From: Oxobacter pfennigii
GTDB taxonomy: Bacteria; Bacillota; Clostridia; Clostridiales; Oxobacteraceae
Direction: 5' to 3'
Assembly: GCF_001317355.1 (NCBI RefSeq)
Contig: NZ_LKET01000039.1
Span: 186,001-250,000, forward strand
DNA length: 64,000 bases
In this document: positions 10,544 through 19,896 of the stretch, piece by piece
How the letters are laid out: each line of letters begins with the position of its first letter
How positions within the stretch are numbered: position 1 is the first letter of the stretch
Notes under the pieces: generated by a model
Seen by the model: only the letters and a program-made list of their open reading frames with translations
What the model was told of the DNA's origin: nothing
Database searches by the model: none
Made by a program: the position numbers and the translations under genes

Positions 10544-11419
10544 ATGAGGTTTGTCATAGTTACAGGCTTATCAGGCGCCGGAAAAAGCCAAGCCATGAAA
10601 AGTTTAGAAGATTTAGGATTTTTTTGCGTGGACAATTTGCCTCCTGCCCTCCTGCCTAAGTTTGCAGACCTTTGCTTTCAGACACAGGGTAAGATTGACA
10701 GAGTAGCACTGGTTATAGATATCAGAGGCGGAAGCTTTTTTGATGATATATTCGAGAGCTTGAACCAGCTTAAAATGGAAAACTTCAATTACGAAATTTT
10801 GTTTCTGGATTCCTCCGATGACGTGCTGATAAAAAGGTTCAAGGAATCCAGAAGAAGCCATCCGTTGGCTCCTGACGGAAGGATTCTTGACGGTATTAAT
10901 GAAGAGCGGATAAAACTTACGGAATTAAAATCAAAAGCAGATAATATAATTGATACATCAAATCTTACACCCAGGCAGCTAAAAGAAGAAATCATACATA
11001 TATTTGTAGAGGGACAGAAGTTTGAAGGGATAATAGTATCCGTTGTGTCCTTTGGCTTCAAATACGGTATACCCCTGGATTCGGATTTGGTATTTGACGT
11101 AAGGTTTCTTTCAAACCCCTATTACGTGGAGGTTTTAAAAAGGCAGTCGGGAAAGGATGAGCCCGTAAAGGAATATGTAATGAGGTGGCCTGAAACAAGA
11201 GAGTTTTTGGATAAAGTGGTGGACATGGCCGAGTTTTTAATACCATATTATATCAAGGAAGGCAAGTCACACCTGGTGATATCTTTTGGATGTACAGGCG
11301 GAAGGCACAGGTCCGTAGTCATTGCCAATAATGTATATGAGGCACTGAAGAAAAACGGTCACAGGGTAATTATCGATCACAGAGATATTTCAGAGGATAT
11401 AGAGGAGTCAAAAAGATGA
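10544..11419 (+). CDS. rapZ: RapZ-type P-loop nucleotide-binding protein (RNase adapter)
   Basis: 291 residues, normal for RapZ/YvcJ. It has Walker [10 protein letters not shown] at residues about 8-16 and the C-terminal signature [11 protein letters not shown] with VIIDHRD. In E. coli RapZ is an RNase adapter that senses glucosamine-6-phosphate; in Bacillus YvcJ is a GTPase-type protein of the same block. Its stop overlaps the yvcK start as ATGA, implying translational coupling. Confidence 0.94.
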   Translation: MRFVIVTGLSGAGKSQAMKSLEDLGFFCVDNLPPALLPKFADLCFQTQGKIDRVALVIDIRGGSFFDDIFESLNQLKMENFNYEILFLDSSDDVLIKRFKESRRSHPLAPDGRILDGINEERIKLTELKSKADNIIDTSNLTPRQLKEEIIHIFVEGQKFEGIIVSVVSFGFKYGIPLDSDLVFDVRFLSNPYYVEVLKRQSGKDEPVKEYVMRWPETREFLDKVVDMAEFLIPYYIKEGKSHLVISFGCTGGRHRSVVIANNVYEALKKNGHRVIIDHRDISEDIEESKR

Positions 11420-12729
11420 ATATATTAAACTGGCTCAAACCGGGGATAAAGGTTAAACGATGGATAGCCCTAGGTACAGTCGGGATTGCAGCCATGAGTT
11501 TTGGTATTGGAGGATTAATTTTTAACAGCTACTTCAATATCCTGCTTTTAATTACAGCAATTATTACAGGAATTTTAATTATTGCTTTTGCTATCAAAAG
11601 GATAATGAATTCTTTATTTGAACTTATAAATCATGCAGGTCTAGGTCCATCTGTAGATATTAGCAAACTCAGCGATTTGGTTTATGAAAAGAGGCTTCTA
11701 ATAAATGGGCCTAAGATAGTAGCAATTGGCGGGGGCACAGGGCTTTCCACCATGCTTAGAGGAATTAAACATTATACATCGAATATAACAGCAATAGTAA
11801 CTGTTGCAGACGACGGCGGCGGTTCGGGTGTCTTGAGGGAAACTTTAGGTATTCTGCCTCCGGGAGACATAAGAAACTGCCTTTTAGCTCTTGCGGATAC
11901 TGAGCCTGTAATGGAAGAGCTTTTACAGTATAGGTTTAACGATGGAATGCTAAAGGGCCAAAGCTTCGGAAATTTATTTATTGCAGCCATGGACGGCATT
12001 TCAGAAAATTTCGAAGTAGCCATTAAAAAAATGAGTGATGTTTTAGCAGTAACCGGGAAGGTTCTCCCTGTAACTCTGGCTAACGTAAGACTTTTTGCCG
12101 AACTGGAAAACGGTGTTATCATTGAGGGAGAAAGCAACATCTCTAAGAGGGAACAAAATAAGGATGTTCCAATAAAAAGAGTTTTTTTAAAGCCGGATGG
12201 TGCCATGCCATTGTCTGAAGCTATTAATGCAATAGATGAGGCTGATGCTGTTATTTTAGGACCGGGCAGTTTATATACCAGCATAATACCCAATTTATTG
12301 GTGGATGATATAGTAAAGCATATTGAAAAATCAAATGCCATAAAAATATATATATCGAACATAATGACTCAGCCGGGGGAGACTACGGGATTTACCGTCT
12401 GCGACCATATAGATACAATACAAAAGTACAGCAAAAAAAGAATAATCGACTGCACCATTATAAATAACGGCAGCATACCCTCCTGGCTTCGAGGCAAATA
12501 CACTAAAGACGGTGCACGGGAAGTACCTGCCGATATAGACAAAATAAAGGAAAAGGGCATAGAGGTTGTAGTTGATAATCTTGTCTATATATATAAAAAT
12601 CTTCTCCGCCATAATTCAAGGAAGCTGGCAGAGTTAATCATGAAAATAATACTTGAAAGAAAGCTCTCAAGTGATAAAAAGAGGATGATAGAATATTATT
12701 ATCTAAACGAGAGGTTAAACAGTCGATGA
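11416..12729 (+). CDS. yvcK: YvcK-type gluconeogenesis/cell-shape factor with membrane anchor
   Basis: 437-residue member of the YvcK/CofD-like family, which binds UDP-sugars and affects carbon-source use and cell-wall enzyme localisation in Bacillus. The family core begins with [20 protein letters not shown] (about residue 97) followed by [12 protein letters not shown]. Unlike B. subtilis YvcK (about 317 residues), this protein has an extra N-terminal region of about 95 residues with two hydrophobic segments (about 18-37 and 39-60). This longer form is common in Clostridia. It overlaps rapZ by 4 bases. Confidence 0.93.
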   Translation: MNILNWLKPGIKVKRWIALGTVGIAAMSFGIGGLIFNSYFNILLLITAIITGILIIAFAIKRIMNSLFELINHAGLGPSVDISKLSDLVYEKRLLINGPKIVAIGGGTGLSTMLRGIKHYTSNITAIVTVADDGGGSGVLRETLGILPPGDIRNCLLALADTEPVMEELLQYRFNDGMLKGQSFGNLFIAAMDGISENFEVAIKKMSDVLAVTGKVLPVTLANVRLFAELENGVIIEGESNISKREQNKDVPIKRVFLKPDGAMPLSEAINAIDEADAVILGPGSLYTSIIPNLLVDDIVKHIEKSNAIKIYISNIMTQPGETTGFTVCDHIDTIQKYSKKRIIDCTIINNGSIPSWLRGKYTKDGAREVPADIDKIKEKGIEVVVDNLVYIYKNLLRHNSRKLAELIMKIILERKLSSDKKRMIEYYYLNERLNSR

Positions 12730-12745
12730 GGCAAGGAGGGGAAAT

Positions 12746-13693
12746 ATGTCCTTTTCACAGGTTGCAAAAAATGAGATATGCAGGATTGCCGGCCAGGACA
12801 AATGCTGCCAGGTAGCAGAACTATCGGCTTTGATTAAGGTTTGCGGTACCATAAGTATAAACGGAAATCACAACATAGGCTTTAGGATAACTACTGAAAA
12901 TCCGGCAATTGCCAGAAGGATATTTTCACTTCTTAAAAATTGTTTTGGCATAAATCCTGACGTTCTAATAAAAAGAAACAAGCAATTAAAAAAGAACAAT
13001 ATATACATGCTGGTTGTTACAAATGATAGAGGATCGGTAAAGATACTACAGGAAAGCGGAGTGCTTGCAGATAATTCCTCGGGAATATCCATAATTTACG
13101 GAATAAAAAAGTCTTTAATTGAGAAGGATTGCTGTAAAAGGGCATATATCAGGGGTACTTTTTTAGGAGGGGGCTCGGTGACAAATCCTGAAAAGACATA
13201 CCATCTGGAGTTTGTAAACCATACTGAAGAACATGCCATAGATCTTTCAAATCTAATTAACAGCTTTGAGCTGAATTCCAAGGTTATTCAAAGGAAGAAC
13301 AGTTATGTGGTTTATTTAAAAGAAGGCGAGCAAATAGTGGACTTGTTGAATATAATAGGTGCCCATAAATCACTGTTAAACCTTGAAAACGTAAGGATCT
13401 ACAAGGAAATGAGAAACAATGTAAACCGCCTGGTAAACTGTGAGACAGCCAATTTGAACAAGACCGTAAATGCAGCAGTGAGGCAGCTGGAATGCATCAA
13501 GTATATAAGAGATACCATAGGACTAAAGAAATTGCCTGTAGGTTTAAGACAGGTAGCCGAGGCAAGGCTTAACAATCCCGACTCATCACTGAAAGAGCTG
13601 GGTGAGATGCTGGATCCACCAGTAGGCAAATCAGGAGTAAACCATAGATTAAGGAAAATAGAACAGTTTGCTGATGAACTTAGAGAAAAATAA
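12746..13693 (+). CDS. whiA: WhiA DNA-binding regulator
   Basis: 315-residue WhiA. It combines a degenerate LAGLIDADG-endonuclease-like N-terminal region (RAYIRGTFLGGGSV, about residue 132) with a C-terminal helix-turn-helix (SLKELGEMLDPPVGKSGVNHRLRKI, about 278-303). WhiA controls sporulation genes in Streptomyces and influences division and nucleoid processes in Bacillus. It is last in the PHP-rapZ-yvcK-whiA operon. The SD is AAGGAGGGG. Confidence 0.95.
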   Translation: MSFSQVAKNEICRIAGQDKCCQVAELSALIKVCGTISINGNHNIGFRITTENPAIARRIFSLLKNCFGINPDVLIKRNKQLKKNNIYMLVVTNDRGSVKILQESGVLADNSSGISIIYGIKKSLIEKDCCKRAYIRGTFLGGGSVTNPEKTYHLEFVNHTEEHAIDLSNLINSFELNSKVIQRKNSYVVYLKEGEQIVDLLNIIGAHKSLLNLENVRIYKEMRNNVNRLVNCETANLNKTVNAAVRQLECIKYIRDTIGLKKLPVGLRQVAEARLNNPDSSLKELGEMLDPPVGKSGVNHRLRKIEQFADELREK

Positions 13694-13705
13694 TTTGAGA
13701 AAATA

Positions 13706-13760
13706 GGGACGCTTCCCCCGGCTACCCCAGGGGATTACTCTAAAAGAGGGAAAGTGTCCA
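13706..13760. repeat. Intergenic hairpin element after whiA
   Basis: GGGACGCTTCCC on the left pairs with GGGAAAGTGTCC on the right, and CCCC/GGGG lies inside. The segment separates whiA from the DRTGG gene. There is no T run, so it is probably a small repetitive element rather than a canonical terminator. Confidence 0.5.
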
Positions 13761-13786
13761 CTAACATTAGAAAAAGAGGTGATAGC

Positions 13787-15091
13787 ATGACAAAACATGA
13801 AGAGATTATCAGGTACATACGGGATTTAGAAGTAGGATCAAAGGTTTCGGTTAGATCCATTGCGAGCGAGCTCAATGTGAGTGAGGGTACTGCCTACAGG
13901 GCTATTAAAGAGGCTGAGAATGTGGGTTTTGTCAGTACCGTGCCTAGAGTGGGTACCGTCAGGATAGAAAAGATGGAGAAAAAAGATATAGAGACCCTTA
14001 CATATTCGGAAGTTGTAAACATAGTGGACGGTATAGTTCTTGGCGGAAAAGACGGCCTGTATAAACCCCTCAACAAATTTATAATAGGCGCCATGACGGT
14101 GGATGCTATGAAAAAATATGTATCACCCGGCAATCTGGTCATCGTGGGAAACAGGGAGGAAGCATTCAAGCTGGCACTGGAGCAGGGTTGTGCTGTCCTA
14201 ATCACAGGAGGTTTCGGCTGTTCCGATGAAATTAAGAAGCTGGCTAACGAAAAACAGCTTCCTATAATATCATCTTCTTACGATACCTTTACCATAGCTA
14301 CCATGATAAACAGAGCAATATCCGAAAGGCTTATAAAGAAGGACATAATACTTGTGGAAGATGTCATGAGAATCAATCCGGTATACCTTCATGCCAACGA
14401 TACCGTAAAGGAGTGGAAGGATGTCATGGCTAGGACGGGCTTCAGCAAGTTCCCCGTACTGGATGATAAAGATAAACTGGTAGGTGTTATTACTACAAAG
14501 GATTTAAGCAATTACGTAAAGGATGATGACCTGTTATCAAAAATAATGACTAAGGATCCGGTAACGGTAAATGAAAAGACATCCATTGCCTATGCCGCCA
14601 ACGTAATGGTATGGGACAGTCTTGAGATCGTTCCTGTTGTTGATAACAAAACCCTCATTGGTATCATAAGCAGGGGAGACGTGCTCCGTGCTCTTCAGCA
14701 CGCCACACGCCAGCCTCATGTCGGTGAAACCTTTGAAGATATGATTATAAGGAATTTCTCTTATGAATATATTGTGGATGGTGTACGCTTTGCCGGACGT
14801 ATTATGCCTGAAATGTACGACCCCATGGGCATAGCCAGCATGAATTCTCTTACCATGCTTATGTCCACCACCTGCATGGTTGCATTGAGGCAGAAGAACC
14901 ATGTAAATATATTTGTGGACAGCTTCAATGTTTATTATATGAAGCCGGTTCAGATAGACAGCGTTATTTCGATTCATGCAAGAGTCATAGATTCAGGGCG
15001 TAATTTTGCTAAAGTTGACGTAAATATGTATGACAGCAATGGTGAGTTATGCTCAAAAGCAATTATGTCATCAAAGATTATGAAAAAATAA
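13787..15091 (+). CDS. HTH-DRTGG-CBS-hotdog protein (YtoI-like)
   Basis: 434-residue four-part protein. A winged-helix-like N-terminus (SVRSIASELNVSEGTAYRAI, about 22-41) is followed by a DRTGG domain (about 95-190, ending LITGGFGCSDEI), two CBS repeats (MRINPVYLHANDTV about 195 and TKDPVTVNEKTS about 258) and a C-terminal hotdog thioesterase-like domain (about 330-430). CBS domains usually bind adenosine nucleotides, so a nucleotide-sensing regulator is likely (inference). A GTG 33 bases upstream lies inside the hairpin element; the ATG at 13787 with SD AAGAGGTGA is preferred. Confidence 0.88.
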   Translation: MTKHEEIIRYIRDLEVGSKVSVRSIASELNVSEGTAYRAIKEAENVGFVSTVPRVGTVRIEKMEKKDIETLTYSEVVNIVDGIVLGGKDGLYKPLNKFIIGAMTVDAMKKYVSPGNLVIVGNREEAFKLALEQGCAVLITGGFGCSDEIKKLANEKQLPIISSSYDTFTIATMINRAISERLIKKDIILVEDVMRINPVYLHANDTVKEWKDVMARTGFSKFPVLDDKDKLVGVITTKDLSNYVKDDDLLSKIMTKDPVTVNEKTSIAYAANVMVWDSLEIVPVVDNKTLIGIISRGDVLRALQHATRQPHVGETFEDMIIRNFSYEYIVDGVRFAGRIMPEMYDPMGIASMNSLTMLMSTTCMVALRQKNHVNIFVDSFNVYYMKPVQIDSVISIHARVIDSGRNFAKVDVNMYDSNGELCSKAIMSSKIMKK

Positions 15092-15109
15092 CTAAAAGGG
15101 TTGAATTCT

Positions 15110-17008
15110 ATGCTTAATTTTAAGAAAATAATTTGCGCGGCAATTGTTGCTGCGGCACTTTTAACAACGGGATATCAAATAAGTGTCCAAGCTGCACCTG
15201 TTTCTAACAGGATTGCAGGAAACGACAGATATCAAACAGCAGTAGAAGTTTCCAAACAAGGTTGGGACAAGTCTTCTTATGCTGTTTTAGCCACAGGAGA
15301 GGATTTCCCCGATGCATTATGTGCTGCCCCCCTTGCAAGAATTCTTGATGCGCCAATACTATTGACAGGGAAAAATGTTCTGGAACCTAAGGTATCCGAT
15401 GAGCTTGCCAGGCTGGGTGCAAAGGATGTATACATAATCGGAGGCACGGGAGTTATATCCGATGATGTGAAAAAGCAGGTGGAGCTTTTAGGAATTAAAA
15501 CAGAAAGAGTTTCCGGCAGCGACAGATATCAAACTTCACTGGAAATCGCAAAAAGAATACAAGGTAGCACTGAGGTTGTCATAGCAACAGGAGAGGATTT
15601 TCCTGATGCTTTATCAATTGCACCTGCAGCAGCCATAAAGACGCTGCCTATAATACTGACGCCTAAGGACAAGGTTCCGGATGAAACCATGAGTTATCTT
15701 TCAAACTCCGGTTTTGGAAAAGCCTATGTCGTTGGCGGAACGGGAGTAATAAACGGCAGCGTGATGACGCAGCTTGCAAGATACAATCCCGAGCGATTAT
15801 GGGGAAATGACAGGTACGAAACAAATATTGCAATTATAAATAAATTCATCGGCGATTTTAAATGGGATAAAGTTTATGTTGCTACAGGGAGTGACTTCCC
15901 CGACGCATTATCAGCTTCGGCCCTGGCACCTAAAACCGCTTCTCCCGTGTTGCTTACTGACAGAAATCCGGGTTCGGGGACCAGGGATTTCATACTGAAC
16001 AGCATTCCAAATGAAAACGATGTAGTTGTCATCGGCGGAGAAGGGGTTATATCCAAAGTAACTATGGATATACTCCTTGATGTCAGTCAGGATACGGCAC
16101 AGGAGCATATCCTGATAGACGAGGGGAGCTTTGAATACGGCGGAGTTGTCACTCTTTCCAATGACAGTAATTTTGCTATCAGCGACATAACCTTTGAAAT
16201 AGATTTGGGCACATTGAACTCTTCACCATATCAGCGGGAAGAAAGCATGGAGGTTACGGGGAAAAATGTGCAGATAGTAACTGACAGCTATGGCAGTAAA
16301 AAGGCTGTTATAAAGCTTAATTCACTGGACGGAAAACAAAAATTGGATTACCAAATAACACGAAGGTTCAAGAATGCGGGAATAAAGTATAATGCCGACC
16401 TTTCAAAAACAGCGGGAAATTACTCCGGTTTCGAGGGCTATGCTAAATATACGGCCTCCGAGGATAAGATTGAAAGCGACAATGCCGCCATTAAAAAGAA
16501 GGCTCTGGAGCTGGCAAAGGGTGAAAAAAATCCGTATATTATCGCCAGGAATATTTTTGAATTTGTAAATACAAATATCGATTATGATTTTTCAGAAGCA
16601 AACAAGGGAGCTTTGAATGCTCTCAATACAAAAAAAGGTGTATGCGAGGATTTCGCCGATTTGTTTGTGGCCATGCTAAGATCCTTAGGCATACCTGCAA
16701 GAGTGGTAACAGGTTACTGGGTGGAGGTTGAAAACCAGAGTAATATGGACGAAGCAGGTCAGTACGGCCATGCATGGGCAGAGTTTTATCTTCCTGAATA
16801 TGGCTGGATTCCTGCTGAACCCACAGTTATTAAAACAAACCTGGAAAAGAGAATTGCAGCCTTTGAGTATTTTGCCAATTTCAATGACCCGGGCCATTTT
16901 ATCAGGGGATATCAAAATGAAATATCCTACTCATTGAAATACTATACAAACACCAACACAGACCCAAATGTAAACATAATCACCAGCGAATATATAAAGA
17001 AGCTTTAA
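15110..17008 (+). CDS. CWB2-anchored surface protein with transglutaminase-like domain
   Basis: 632-residue secreted protein. An N-terminal signal peptide (about 1-30, ending in VQAA) precedes three cell-wall-binding type 2 repeats (about 32-330), each with the patterns NDRYQT, ATGEDFPDAL and IIGGTGVIS. CWB2 repeats bind anionic wall polymers. A linker leads to a transglutaminase-like domain (about 460-600) with GVCEDFADLF (catalytic Cys), GHAWAEFY (His) and GWIPAEPT, where the usual third acidic residue may be the Glu. Start: the ATG at 15110 has SD AAAAGGG; the TTG nine bases earlier is less likely. Confidence 0.9.
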   Translation: MLNFKKIICAAIVAAALLTTGYQISVQAAPVSNRIAGNDRYQTAVEVSKQGWDKSSYAVLATGEDFPDALCAAPLARILDAPILLTGKNVLEPKVSDELARLGAKDVYIIGGTGVISDDVKKQVELLGIKTERVSGSDRYQTSLEIAKRIQGSTEVVIATGEDFPDALSIAPAAAIKTLPIILTPKDKVPDETMSYLSNSGFGKAYVVGGTGVINGSVMTQLARYNPERLWGNDRYETNIAIINKFIGDFKWDKVYVATGSDFPDALSASALAPKTASPVLLTDRNPGSGTRDFILNSIPNENDVVVIGGEGVISKVTMDILLDVSQDTAQEHILIDEGSFEYGGVVTLSNDSNFAISDITFEIDLGTLNSSPYQREESMEVTGKNVQIVTDSYGSKKAVIKLNSLDGKQKLDYQITRRFKNAGIKYNADLSKTAGNYSGFEGYAKYTASEDKIESDNAAIKKKALELAKGEKNPYIIARNIFEFVNTNIDYDFSEANKGALNALNTKKGVCEDFADLFVAMLRSLGIPARVVTGYWVEVENQSNMDEAGQYGHAWAEFYLPEYGWIPAEPTVIKTNLEKRIAAFEYFANFNDPGHFIRGYQNEISYSLKYYTNTNTDPNVNIITSEYIKKL

Positions 17009-17025
17009 CTTACGTATACATTGAC

Positions 17026-17055
17026 AATGCACTCGAATGCGCTTCAAGACCTAGT
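17026..17055 (+). repeat. 30-bp direct repeat, copy 1
   Basis: The 30 bases beginning AATGCACTCGAATGCG recur exactly at 17305-17334. They sit just upstream of the first variable-stem hairpin in the 885-bp gap 17009-17893, which has no credible gene and is filled by repeats. Confidence 0.75.
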
Positions 17056-17141
17056 GTCTGTGGAACTTGGCCAGGGCATAAGTCATAACTCGCTTCGCTC
17101 AAACAATGACTTATGCTTTCCTGACCTTCGTTAACAGACAC
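17054..17141. repeat. Variable-stem palindrome 1
   Basis: GTGTCTGT (17054-17061) pairs with ACAGACAC (17134-17141). Inside, GCATAAGTCAT (17076-17086) pairs with ATGACTTATGC (17106-17116) around the loop AACTCGCTTCGCTCAAACA. The next palindrome has almost the same loop but an unrelated stem. Confidence 0.7.
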
Positions 17142-17192
17142 ACGGTCTTTACTCTATTTTCTCCTGCATGTCAATGTACACATGAAATATAT

Positions 17193-17233
17193 GCTGCACT
17201 ATAACTCGCCTTCGGCTCAAACAATAGTGCAGC
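17193..17233. repeat. Variable-stem palindrome 2
   Basis: GCTGCACTAT (17193-17202) pairs with ATAGTGCAGC (17224-17233) around the loop AACTCGCCTTCGGCTCAAACA. The loop matches palindrome 1, but the stem sequence is different. A downstream CGTTAACAG motif is also shared with palindrome 1. Confidence 0.7.
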
Positions 17234-17304
17234 TTTCTTACGCTTCGTTAACAGTCTCTACAGTCACTTCGCAATGGTTCGCTCATCATATTAATCTACC
17301 GACA

Positions 17305-17334
17305 AATGCACTCGAATGCGCTTCAAGACCTAGT
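17305..17334 (+). repeat. 30-bp direct repeat, copy 2
   Basis: Exact second copy of the 30-mer at 17026-17055, 279 bases further on and followed by a slightly different sequence (ACCTGTGAC instead of GTCTGTGG). It precedes the nested palindrome at 17348. Confidence 0.75.
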
Positions 17335-17347
17335 ACCTGTGACTTCT

Positions 17348-17521
17348 GTATCTGATTGCAAAGATCTTTCCGGCCGGAAAATCTTTCTGATTTTAACGGC
17401 CGCGCTCGCCATACGTCGGTGACATTCAGCTAATGTAAGGTGACACTCCTAAAGGATGCCGCTAACTTATGAGTGTCACTTTTCCATATCAACCCACTTG
17501 TCGCTCTTAGCAATCAGATAC
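17348..17521. repeat. Nested palindromic element with conserved core, copy 1
   Basis: Outer arms GTATCTGATTGC (17348-17359) and GCAATCAGATAC (17510-17521) are perfect. Inside lies a 36-base core (17377-17412, containing AAAATCTTTCTGATTTT) that recurs at 20528-20563 with one difference. GTGACACTC/GAGTGTCAC forms a further inner stem. The outer arms have no similarity to those of the second copy. Confidence 0.7.
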
Positions 17522-17825
17522 ACTCAATACACACGGTCTTTATGCTTTTTTCAATGCATTTTTAATGTACACACAACTACTTGTTTATTTAATTTTCATA
17601 TACACATGAAATATAAGACCTGACAACGAAAATACCGTTGTCAGGTCTATTTCCCCCAGAAGTACAAACAATGTTTGTACCCTTTCCACTTCCTTATAAT
17701 TACAGACGAGGAAATATGTTATTATATAATCTTCCTTTCATTCAAGTTATTATAGTATATATGCCTAAGACAAGCTTTAACAAGGATATCCAGGAGCTTA
17801 AGCTATTGGATATATGGACTGTGTG

Positions 17826-17867
17826 CCACTAATTGTAAAGAAGCGAGGAGCTCTTTACAATCAGTGG
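17826..17867 (+). promoter_or_regulatory. Hairpin in the leader of the second CWB2 gene
   Basis: A 16-base arm (CCACTAATTGTAAAGA) pairs with TCTTTACAATCAGTGG with one mismatch, around a 10-base loop. It ends 11 bases before the AAAGGAGGA SD of the next gene. It could stabilise the mRNA or influence initiation. No T run follows, so termination is unlikely. Confidence 0.5.
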
Positions 17868-17893
17868 CAGGCGAATCTAAAGGAGGAGATATA

Positions 17894-19726
17894 TTGAATA
17901 GGAAGAGTAATATAATGCGTTCTATATATACGATAATGCTGGCAGCTGTTGTTGCAGCCGCATCAATTATGGTACCTGAGAAGGCAATGGCAGCAGTGTC
18001 GGAAAGGCTGGCCGGGTCTGACAGATACGGTACATCCATTAAAATATCACAGGCAGGATGGGAAAGTTCAATAAACGTCGTTCTGGCGACAGGAGAGGAT
18101 TTTCCAGATGCTCTTTGTGCCGCACCTCTGGCAAGAAAGCTGGATGCGCCCATACTTCTTTCGGAAAAGTGGCAGCTGAGAGGTGACATTGAAAGTGAAA
18201 TAATTAGGCTTGGTGCAAAAAATATATATATAATCGGCGGTACCGGAGTTGTATCCGCAGCAGTGGAAACAAGATTGACACAAAAGGGTATTACAGTCAC
18301 CAGGTTATCAGGTAATGACAGATATCAGACTTCCATAGCCGTGGCAAATTATATGAAGGCCCAATTCGGATTGAATACTGAAGCGGCAGTAGCTACAGGA
18401 GCCGATTTTCCCGATGCCCTGTCCATAGCTCCAATTGCGGCTGACAAGGGAATACCCATTATTCTGTCACCTAAGGCCGCGGTTACAGCCGATGTAAGTT
18501 CCTTTATAATGGCTGCAGGGATCCAAAAGACCTATATTATCGGAGGCACCGGAGTTTTAAGTGATGCTGTGCTGTACAGCCTGCCGGGTGCCGAAAGAAT
18601 AAGCGGAAAAGACAGATATGAAACCAATGCAGCCATAATAAACAGGTTTATGGCGGATTTGAATTTCGATAATCCATATATCACTACGGGGTTAAATTTC
18701 CCTGATGCCCTTGCAGGCTCGGCACTGGCACCAAGCACATCATCCCCAATAATATTGGCGGATAAAAACATGTCCGGAGTTATAAAGGATATTATTAAAG
18801 CCAAACTTGGAGAAATAAAGTCTGTGACGGCTCTTGGCGGAGAGGGAGCAGTTCCTTATTCCGTCTTAGAGAACCTTTATTTCAACAATTTCAGGGGTAA
18901 CTCCCCGGGGAATATAACAGGCGGCGGGATTGCTGCCACTAACGGGGCAAAAATTTATTACGCCAACAATAGCTTTGGTGTTGTGAATGCAAGCGGTACC
19001 GGCAAGAAGATATTTTTAGAAAACGATACTCCCATGTTTATAAATATTATGGATGATGGCTGGATATACTATTTTAATTTATCCGACCAGGGCAAGCTTT
19101 ATAAAGTTTACAAGGACGGTGCGGGGAGGCAACCCTTAAGTGCTGATATGGCTCTTTATATAAATGTTGTAGGCGAATGGATATATTACAGCAATGGCCT
19201 TGATAGCAATAGCATTTATAAAATAAAAACCGACGGTACTGGAAGAACAAAGCTTGACAGCGGCAGTGCATCCGAGTTAAATGTTGTCGATGGGCATATA
19301 TATTATGTAAGCGGTGACGCAGAGAAAAATATCTACAGGATTAATACTGACGGTACAGGGAAAATTAAGCTAGGCAGTGATTCTGCCGGAGCTATTAATG
19401 TGACAGGTGATTATATATACTACAGAAATATATCGGATAACAGCAGGATATACAGGATAAAAACCGATGGTACAGGAAGACAGCTGGTAGTCAGCGACTC
19501 TACTTTATCATTGAACGTTGAGGGAGATACTATTTATTACAGCAATAATTCCCTTGATGGACAGCTTTACAAGGTAAAGACCGACGGAACAAGCAAGGCG
19601 GAGGTAAGCAGCGACAGGCCAATATTCATAAACATTGTGGGCAATTATATATACTATATAGGCGCCCAGGATGAATTGCTTTACAGAATAAACACAGATG
19701 GAACAGGAAGACAGGAAGTTAAATAA
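17894..19726 (+). CDS. CWB2-anchored surface protein with DUF5050-like beta-propeller
   Basis: 610-residue secreted protein. A signal peptide (ending in KAMAA) is followed by three CWB2 repeats (SERLAGSDRYGTS, LSGNDRYQTS, ISGKDRYETN) to about residue 330. The C-terminal region has about six repeats of 45 residues built on DGxIYYxN...LYKxxTDGTGR, typical of DUF5050 propeller blades. This is probably a wall-anchored binding or scaffold protein. Start: TTG at 17894 with the strong SD AAAGGAGGA 7 bases upstream; an ATG at 17915 is the alternative. The upstream CWB2 gene is a paralogue in its first half. Confidence 0.88.
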   Translation: MNRKSNIMRSIYTIMLAAVVAAASIMVPEKAMAAVSERLAGSDRYGTSIKISQAGWESSINVVLATGEDFPDALCAAPLARKLDAPILLSEKWQLRGDIESEIIRLGAKNIYIIGGTGVVSAAVETRLTQKGITVTRLSGNDRYQTSIAVANYMKAQFGLNTEAAVATGADFPDALSIAPIAADKGIPIILSPKAAVTADVSSFIMAAGIQKTYIIGGTGVLSDAVLYSLPGAERISGKDRYETNAAIINRFMADLNFDNPYITTGLNFPDALAGSALAPSTSSPIILADKNMSGVIKDIIKAKLGEIKSVTALGGEGAVPYSVLENLYFNNFRGNSPGNITGGGIAATNGAKIYYANNSFGVVNASGTGKKIFLENDTPMFINIMDDGWIYYFNLSDQGKLYKVYKDGAGRQPLSADMALYINVVGEWIYYSNGLDSNSIYKIKTDGTGRTKLDSGSASELNVVDGHIYYVSGDAEKNIYRINTDGTGKIKLGSDSAGAINVTGDYIYYRNISDNSRIYRIKTDGTGRQLVVSDSTLSLNVEGDTIYYSNNSLDGQLYKVKTDGTSKAEVSSDRPIFINIVGNYIYYIGAQDELLYRINTDGTGRQEVK

Positions 19727-19737
19727 GGGTGCATATT

Positions 19738-19782
19738 GTAAAGACACTGAAAAAGTTTTATTTTTCAGTGTCTTTACTTTTT
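19738..19782 (+). terminator. Terminator after the second CWB2 gene
   Basis: GTAAAGACACTGAAAAA pairs with TTTTTCAGTGTCTTTAC and is followed by TTTTTG, 11 bases after the stop codon. Confidence 0.85.
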
Positions 19783-19896
19783 GTATTTTCTGTAAGTTTT
19801 TTAATGAAATTTAAAAAAAATATGAGATGGCAGGAGGAATCCGGCCATAATTGTAGAATAAATCTATAATAATTGGAAAAAAAAGGGAGGATAGAT

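Noticed and set aside
17638-17832. 64-codon plus-strand ORF before the second CWB2 gene
   Set aside because: No SD, low-complexity composition, and it runs into the leader hairpin. It is probably chance.
17009-17893. CRISPR array
   Set aside because: Repeats are few, irregularly spaced and palindromic with variable arms; there are no uniform spacers and no cas genes nearby.
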